DNA from: Candidula unifasciata
Taxonomy: Eukaryota; Mollusca; Gastropoda; Stylommatophora; Geomitridae
Length of the DNA stretch: 64,000 nt
Direction: 5' to 3'
Assembly: GCA_905116865.2 (NCBI GenBank)
Contig: CAJHNH020000237.1
Coordinates: forward strand, 239,114-303,113
Shown one piece after another: positions 57,961-64,000 of this stretch. The notes beneath the pieces were generated by a model that was not told the DNA's origin, made no database searches, and was given only the letters and a program-made list of their open reading frames with translations. The first letter of the stretch is position 1, and the number at the start of each line of letters is the position of its first letter. A program made the position numbers and the translations under genes.

Positions 57961-58199
57961 TTAGTCAGCTGAACTTTTCAATTAATGTCTAATATTTCCA
58001 AGGTCTCTTCACAAAAACCCCCAAAACTGCATTTGTTTTTAAAAAATAATAAGATACACATTTCAAATAAAAATATACAAGAAGCGTTCGGGGGCAGTAG
58101 AAAATAATACAGAAACAGGCGAGGGGGGGGGGCGGGGATGGGGAGTCGGGGAGGGGTGTTACGCAGACAAAGGGAGAAACACAGAGGAAGAGAGATAGG
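57961..58199. other. Unassigned sequence with G-rich patch
   Basis: A G-rich stretch lies at about 58122-58155. No gene was recognised. Confidence 0.4.
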
Positions 58200-58450
58200 T
58201 ATATACAGTTATAAAGTTAGTCGCATATCCTTTGCAGGACTTTGCGGAACAACCCCAGGATACTTTGGCTGCTGTGATTTCTCTAGGCAAATTGTACGCT
58301 CAGTAGTTTGCCACTACTGCTGAACGGTCATCTTTCAGTAGCACTTTCGAAACCGACGCAAGACAAATCATCAGCAGCTAGGATCGAACCTTTCACCCAG
58401 GTATTACGCAGCGCGTTCGCAAGCGCCTAAACCACAGACGCCGACTGTAT
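58200..58450 (-). repeat. SINE-A copy 2 with clear box A and box B
   Basis: On the minus strand the head has 'tggtttaggcgcttgcgaac' (box A fits TRGYNNARNNG) and 'aaaggttcgatcctagctg', with a perfect box B GGTTCGATCC near 58380-58392. The body 'ggcaaactactgagc', 'aatttgcctagagaaatcac', 'gttgttccgcaaagtcctgc' and 'aaaggatatgcgactaactt' matches copy 1 at 36850-37090. Confidence 0.87.
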
Positions 58451-59625
58451 ACTAGACGGAAAGACTGGGAGACACAGAGAGATGACGAGACAACGACAGA
58501 CATGAAGACAGACGGAGACATACACAGGGACAGTGACACAGAAGCGGGTGAGAAGAAAGGGGCGCGGGAAGAGAGAAAAATACATACACACAGAAAGAGC
58601 TGATTGTATAGTGGGCATGATCTGAATACACATATCAAAGGCGTGGTCAGAAGAAACCGACTTCTTGGGCAGCTTATGTCGGCTAATTTTAGTGTGTCTC
58701 CACACCCTTCACAACCACATCCACCACTCCCTTCCTTTCTGACTACCAGTTTAAAACATTTTATTAATAATCACACATGTGCGTGTGGGTGTGTGTGCGT
58801 ATGTGTGATTATATGTGTATATATGTATGCAAACAGTCAACTAGTCAACGATTTACTAGGCAGTTGCAAGCAGAAAGATTTGGAGAAAGAGAGACAAAAA
58901 AAAAGGGGGAGGGGAGTACGACTGAACCCAGAGAGTTTAACTAAGAGTCTGAATGGAAGTATAAGAAAGAGAATTGGAGATAGTAAGAGTGAGACAGTAT
59001 GGCGAATTAGGGTGGAGGATAGTCTGAGAGTCGCTGTCAGGTTGAACAGGCACGAGCTACTCTAGCGAGGAAGCACAGGCCCAGCCAGGCCACCATGCAA
59101 CCAAACACAGCCATCAGGTGAAGCCTCCGACTAGAGCAGCCAGATGAGCAACACTAGATAGGGAGGGACATACTTCGTCAAACATCACGTTTGCCAATGA
59201 AGCATGACTAAACCACACTTAATCCAAGTCAGTAAAGCAATCTTGTGCTGACTGCCGGTTTGTTGCTTTATATCCCGTTTCTCGGCAGATGTGATCTTCC
59301 TTCTTGTCACGAAATAACTTAAGTTTACCTTCTCACGCAGAACGTGGATTTTTCTATATCTGAAAAGAATATTCAGTTGGTGGTCATTCATGCGTACCAA
59401 TCAAATACCTTTCTTAAATGTTTGTGTATTCTAGACAAAGCAATAAGGTCTTACTGTGTTCGTAAATTGTTGCTGTGATTGTTATTCGACATTTGCTTCG
59501 TTAATATAAATTTCTGTAACCTATGGTGCCATTTCAATGGGTTGAAATGAATTCTGTCCGTATTCCATAGTCGTGGATTTCAAGCTGTACGATAGACATG
59601 GCCAATGAGACACCTTTTTTTTGGG
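58451..59625. other. Unassigned sequence
   Basis: A GT-rich stretch lies at about 58778-58830. Open frames (for example 58604-59065 plus) are Arg/Glu-rich over purine tracts and carry no known motif. Confidence 0.35.
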
Positions 59626-59631
59626 GGTGCC

Positions 59632-59720
59632 GAGTTGACCATGTATCTTAGTGCACTTGTATTCATGGCGAGGCGCAGACGCCGTCTGGAGGTGACAGGT
59701 TCAATTCCCGGCACGGTAAC
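59632..59720 (+). other. tRNA-like sequence, type II length, decayed
   Basis: The stretch starts 'gtgccgagttgacc' and ends 'caggttcaattcccggcac'. The ends can pair (GTGCCG with CGGCAC), the T-loop GTTCAATTC is intact, and the 88 nt length with a GC hairpin before the T-arm ('ggcgaggcgcagacgcc') resembles a Leu/Ser tRNA. However the T-stem has two mismatches and the D-arm is poor. It is more likely a tRNA pseudogene or SINE head than a working tRNA. Confidence 0.4.
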
Positions 59721-60329
59721 TATAGCTTTCGATTTTTATGTTGTCTAGTGTGTTCTTCTATCTTTCTACTTCTTTCTATGAGTGCCGTTCACAATACTTT
59801 CTGTTACTTGATTAATTCATGCGTAAAGCATTGTCAGGCAACAGCTTTTATCTAGCCTACGTCTCCCGTGGCATGTTAGTGGTTGTATCTTGTGTTGAAG
59901 TCGGCACGACCGACTTCACTGGGCTGGCTTTCATCCCATGTACCCCGAGCTCTCTCCGCAGAACGGATAGCCGCCTGCCGAGAGTATTGCACATAGCGCG
60001 AACTCCGTAGCTTTTGCGACGACCCCCACCGGTCTCCGTAAAAGCTGCCGTTCTCAACTGAACTACTTGTTAGTGAAGCGAACCCACGCCCTTCAGAACG
60101 CGAGGTAAAGTGCTTGATCACTTGGCAATGGAGACTTCCAGTACCTTGTGTGTATATTTATAGCATAAATTTAGTGCAAGGTGTTATCAAAGACAAACAC
60201 GATAGAAGAAATTGTCTATGCAAAAGAAATCAATAAAACCATGCAAATTAACAAGTTCTGGTTTGTAAACTAGATGGTTTTAGTATTTTAATGTGGTGAG
60301 TTTGATCTATACGTTTGTTAGAATGCCAT
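59721..60329. other. Unassigned sequence
   Basis: Overlapping short frames at 59819-60121 on both strands lie in a GC-balanced stretch without recognised motifs. Confidence 0.35.
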
Positions 60330-60450
60330 CCTCATAGCAATGAAACTATATGTTAGTTAGAATGCCATCCTCATAGAAATAAAACTATATTTTTGTTAGA
60401 ATACCATCCTCATAGCAATAAAACTAGACGTTTATTAGAATTTAACATGC
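60330..60450 (+). repeat. Short tandem repeat, about 39 bp unit, 3-4 copies
   Basis: 'gttagaatgccatcctcata' plus 'gcaatgaaactatatgt' repeats with few changes. Confidence 0.88.
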
Positions 60451-60950
60451 TATGAATAGAGGATACATTTTATAATGGCAGAATGCAAGGTGCGGAAAAA
60501 GAGAGGAAGGGTAAGTGACAATCTAATCAATGCTATGATGTTAAAGTTGAAACTATCAGTAAAACTTCATGGAACAAGAGGCAGGCCTTGCGTGCTATGC
60601 TATGGCAATACAGGTCAAAGTCAAGCGAGAAAACTCATTACCAGTCCCAGCGGAAACAGAACAGTCTATATGCCGATGTAGTAGACATGTGTCCCCTCTT
60701 GACACCGGTCAGGCGCTGAAAGAAAACAAAATATGCGTATTTACACTTTCTGTTCTAAATCCCTGCACACCTTTTGTGAACTCTTCCGTTCGTTGACAAT
60801 GTATTCAAACGAGCCATATTTATTTCAATTAAACACATTAAGAGGGTAGGTAATTATCTGAATCTGTGTAATAATGTGAGGGTAGATAGCATGAAGAAAC
60901 TACGACACAACAGCAGTAGATAACTTCAAGTACAAATCTTAAGATATCCA
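60451..60950. other. Unassigned sequence
   Basis: Two overlapping plus frames (60475-60681 and 60569-60796) have no recognised motif. Confidence 0.35.
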
Positions 60951-61290
60951 AAGGTGGTCCAAGTGACAAGAAGGGACAAAGTCCACAATCAGACAATACG
61001 TCAAGATCTTGATACCCAGTCCTTACAAACCCGAGTGGATCAGTCACAGTTACGATGGGTTGGACATGTATGCAGAATGGGAGAAAATCGACCACAATCG
61101 CTGGCATGGGAGGCTAAGAACCAGGGAACCAGACCTCCTGGGTGACCCAGGGTCCGCTGGGAAGCAACACCGGACAGTCCCTAACTGACAGAGGACTGGA
61201 ATGAAACACAGTTAGAAAGAAAACTGCTGATAGAAACGTTTAGCGATCTCTCTGGCAAACCTCTACACCCCTAAGGTAGAATAGGAGCGA
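60951..61290 (+). pseudogene. LINE RT C-terminal fragment, copy 2
   Basis: It aligns with 20437-20785 almost base for base: 'VVQVTRRDKVHNQTIRQDLD', then 'LRWVGHVCRMGENR' and 'EAKNQGTRPPG'. The frame is open past the position where copy 1 has TGA (CGA here). It is 5'-truncated at 60951, a hallmark of LINE insertion, and ends at 'gagcgactaagta' like copy 1. Frameshifts appear after RPPG. Confidence 0.9.
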
Positions 61291-61374
61291 CTAAGTAGGT
61301 CAGACAGTTCATGAGAACTTGTGAGCCACTGACTATGTCGCAATCACTTTAACAATCAGGGCTCTTGAACTGAA

Positions 61375-61605
61375 TCTCTCCTTTGTGTGTTCTTGGACCC
61401 CACTGTGCAGAAAACAAGAACAGACCCATTGCCTCCCCAACAAGCATGTTGTAAGAGTCGACTAACTAGAGTGCATCTGCCCGAGCGGCAAGGAACAACC
61501 AACTGCACACAAATACACCAATAAAAACTCGGGCCCTGGCACAAAGAACAAGTTCAAAAAGACAAACAACCAGGACTTTTCACCTAAGCTTAGCAGCAGC
61601 TGCAG
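61375..61605 (+). repeat. SINE-D copy 5
   Basis: 'aacaagaacagacccattgc', 'gcatgttgtaagagtcgact', 'gtgcatctgcccgagcggca' and 'ccaggacttttcacctaagc' run in family order and lead directly into the GAA array. Confidence 0.87.
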
Positions 61606-61930
61606 AAGAAGAAGAAGAAGAAGAAGAAGAAGAAGAAGAAGAAGAAGAAGAAGAAGAAGAAGAAGAAGAAGAAGAAGAAGAAGAAGACAAAGAAGAAGAA
61701 GAAAAAGAAGAAGAAGAAGAAGAAGAAGGAGGAGAAGAAGGAGGATGAGGAGGAGAAGAAGAAGAAGCAGAAGAAGAAGAAGAAGAAGAAGAAGAAGAAG
61801 AAGAAGAAGAAGAAGAAGAAGAAGAAGAAGAAGAAGAAGAAGAAGAAGAAGAAGAAGAAGAAGAAGAAGAAGAAGAAGAAGAAGGAGGAGAAGAAGAAGA
61901 AGAAGAAGGAGAAGAAGGAGAAGGAGGCGG
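61604..61930 (+). repeat. (AAG)n array, tail of SINE-D copy 5
   Basis: About 325 bp of AAG/GAA triplets, with GGA and AAA interruptions near 61688-61765 and at the right edge. A 64-codon poly-Arg frame is an artefact. Its start coincides with the expected tail position of the SINE, so it is read as an expanded retroposon tail. Confidence 0.9.
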
Positions 61931-62189
61931 AGGATCTGAAAGTTATAAGAAGAGTCTTAGGATATCACAGATGGGGGACAGGATAAATATTGACGTTCTT
62001 TACAATGTGAACAAACCGATGGTTGGCTTATAGACGCTATCCCGTTCTCGGAACTGAAATACTTCGGGAATACTGAGCGTTAATAACAGTGTATGTAAAA
62101 AGCAATAAAACAGCGTATTGTTCAATGAAGACAAGGCAGAGATCGATTAGACAGACCGTGGATACGAGCATGAAAGTTCATGAAGCGGG
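61931..62189. other. Unassigned sequence
   Basis: No feature was recognised. Confidence 0.4.
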
Positions 62190-62660
62190 GCATTTGTCAG
62201 GGACCAGGTGAGCTTCCGACGTGTCGTGATGACAGCGACGTTCTGTAAAGGACCTGCTACACGAGACCAGACGACGACGTTCTGTAAAAGACCTTCTACA
62301 CGAGACTATGACGACGACGTTCTGTGAAGGAACTGCTACACGAGACCACGACGACGAACTTCTGTGAAGGTCCGCTACACGAGACCATGACGATAATAGT
62401 GACGTTCTGTGAAGGACCGCTACACGAGACTATGACGATGATAGTGACGTTCTGTGAAGGACCGCTACACGAGACTATGACGATGATAGTGACGTTCTGT
62501 GAAGGACCGCTACACGAGACTATGACGATGATAGTGACGTTCTGTGAAGGATCTGCTACATGAGACCATGACGACGACGTTCTGTGGAGGACCTGCAACA
62601 CGAGAATACGACGATGTTCTGTGAAGGACCTGCTACATGAGACCACGACGATGACAGCGA
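62190..62660 (+). repeat. Minisatellite, about 39-45 bp unit, about 10 copies
   Basis: The unit is 'gacgttctgtgaaggaccgc' plus 'tacacgagactatgacgatg' and 'atagt'. The central four copies are near identical at 45 bp. Confidence 0.93.
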
Positions 62661-62879
62661 AAAAGCTACAACGGTTACCATTATCTACGAATGACAGAAC
62701 CTGTACAAAAATCTAAGTAGATAAAGACGGGAAAAGTGGGTAGATGCTATAGATATTTCTCAGTGGAGTGATTTTACTGGAGCAAACTTCGATCCTTCAT
62801 CTGCAAACATTAAAACTCATGACACTCCATGGCAACCGTGTCTATCAACTTGCTCTTTACAGAGGACAGTATCCGGGAG

Positions 62880-62995
62880 ACGAGAGAGAGAGAGAGAGAG
62901 GCAGAGAAAGAGAGAGAGAGAGAGAGACAGAGAAAGACAGAGAGAGACAGAGAGGCAGGCAGAGAGAGACAGAGAAAGAGAAAGAGACAGAGAGT
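62880..62995 (+). repeat. GA-rich tract with GACA units
   Basis: About 115 bp of GA, GACAGA and GAAAGA, similar in composition to 50851-51372. Confidence 0.95.
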
Positions 62996-63645
62996 GGTGC
63001 CGTCGACGAGGAGAATGTGGGACTGTCATGTACATGAACATCATTTTTTCTTTCAAGATAACTGATTAAACTAGACCGCATACACACACATACACTTATA
63101 CGTACGCGCACATACACGCGTATCAATAATATAAAATCCTGCTGCATATAGAAATATAAGCAAATAAATGATTCATGACATGCATACATGGTACAACAAT
63201 TTCTTGAGGCCTTGGAGATGTGGTTTTCCCGAGGAATCCTTAGAATTCCTTGGACAGAAAAAAAAAAAAAGAAACCCAGATGTGTTGAAAAAGGCGTGGG
63301 CCAAAAGACAACTTATCAGTAAACATCAGAAAGAGACAGTCATAATTGTTGTGATCATGTTAGCGAGACCTCCGGCAGAATTTCAGCTGGAGCCGGCCGT
63401 GGTTATTAGAAAGAGGGAAATTAGAACATGTGACCACTGCAAAAATCTGCGGAAAGAGAGGCAGAGAAAGACAAGGCGAGAAGATTCTTGACAGCCATGC
63501 CATGGAGGGATGTTAACACACGAACTGATACACGCAGTTTCGGATCGCAGATTGTGGAGAGGTATGATCGTCTACGCCAGTCGGCAAGGTACTTGGTGTT
63601 CATGATATAGGGCACAAACGTGTAATTTACATCGGCGTTTACGCC
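62996..63645. other. Unassigned sequence
   Basis: A 107-codon plus frame (63168-63491) is Lys/Arg-rich and crosses an A run. No motif was recognised. Confidence 0.35.
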
Positions 63646-63646
63646 T

Positions 63647-63759
<113 letters not shown>

Positions 63760-64000
63760 GTCCATCAAGATGACGATGACCACTCTGTTTCATCAAGTAT
63801 GAGTACGAAGAAGACTGATGAGGCCGATGCGGGCCCGCAAAGTTCTTGGACAGTGAGGACAGGGAATGAGTGTTGTGCCAGGGAGGGGATCTCCTGCAGT
63901 CGCCTTTCTCTTAATCAGTCTCGCTGTTCTGTTCTGTTTGACATGTAGTCGCGCCTCTGTGTCTGTATACACAAACACACACATTTATATACACACTCGT

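Overview
The window is non-coding-rich animal genomic DNA. One host gene part can be named with confidence: the terminal, homeodomain-encoding exon of a ONECUT/HNF6-class transcription factor on the minus strand (30271-30560), with a splice acceptor at its 5' edge. Onecut is restricted to animals. The dense mix of tRNA-derived SINEs, decayed LINE 3' ends and long minisatellites suggests a lophotrochozoan, perhaps a mollusc; the phylum is inferred from repeat style and is not shown directly.

Layout. Positions 1-8.3 kb are a graveyard of old retroelements: LINE reverse-transcriptase remnants at 2.8-3.3 and 4.6-4.8 kb, repeated copies of one roughly 200 bp interspersed element, a SINE, and a roughly 600 bp (GAA)n array. 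Positions 8.3-30.3 kb lie downstream of the Onecut stop codon. They are AT-rich with many A runs on the plus strand, and hold a 3.6 kb two-part satellite (41 bp units, then 37 bp units), smaller minisatellites, two LINE 3' ends, a SINE inserted in another repeat, and a short inverted-repeat DNA element at 25541-25716. Part of this stretch may be a long Onecut 3' UTR. Positions 30.56-64 kb lie upstream of the exon. No CUT-domain exon is recognisable there, so the interval is read as intron, at least 33 kb long. It carries about fifteen minisatellites (units of 16 to 66 bp), further copies of the same SINE families, an inverted pair of roughly 410 bp repeats at 41.3 and 46.7 kb, and a LINE fragment with a CPLC zinc-binding motif and a C-terminal nuclease-like domain (43600-44530).

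Most long open frames are artefacts of tandem repeats whose unit is a multiple of three (66, 39, 33, 18, 45 bp) or has no stop in any phase (16 bp). They are annotated as repeats, not genes. The most coherent non-gene signal is a set of retroposon families whose 3' ends run directly into simple sequence: (AAG)n, (GA)n, (GTTA)n, (AGTC)n or (CTA)n. This suggests that retroposition seeds many of the microsatellites here. I found no operon, CRISPR array, rRNA or intact tRNA, and no convincing new multi-gene system. Repeat family labels (SINE-A, SINE-B, R1 and so on) are local names for this window. Coordinates of repeat edges are read by eye and are good to about 10-20 bp.
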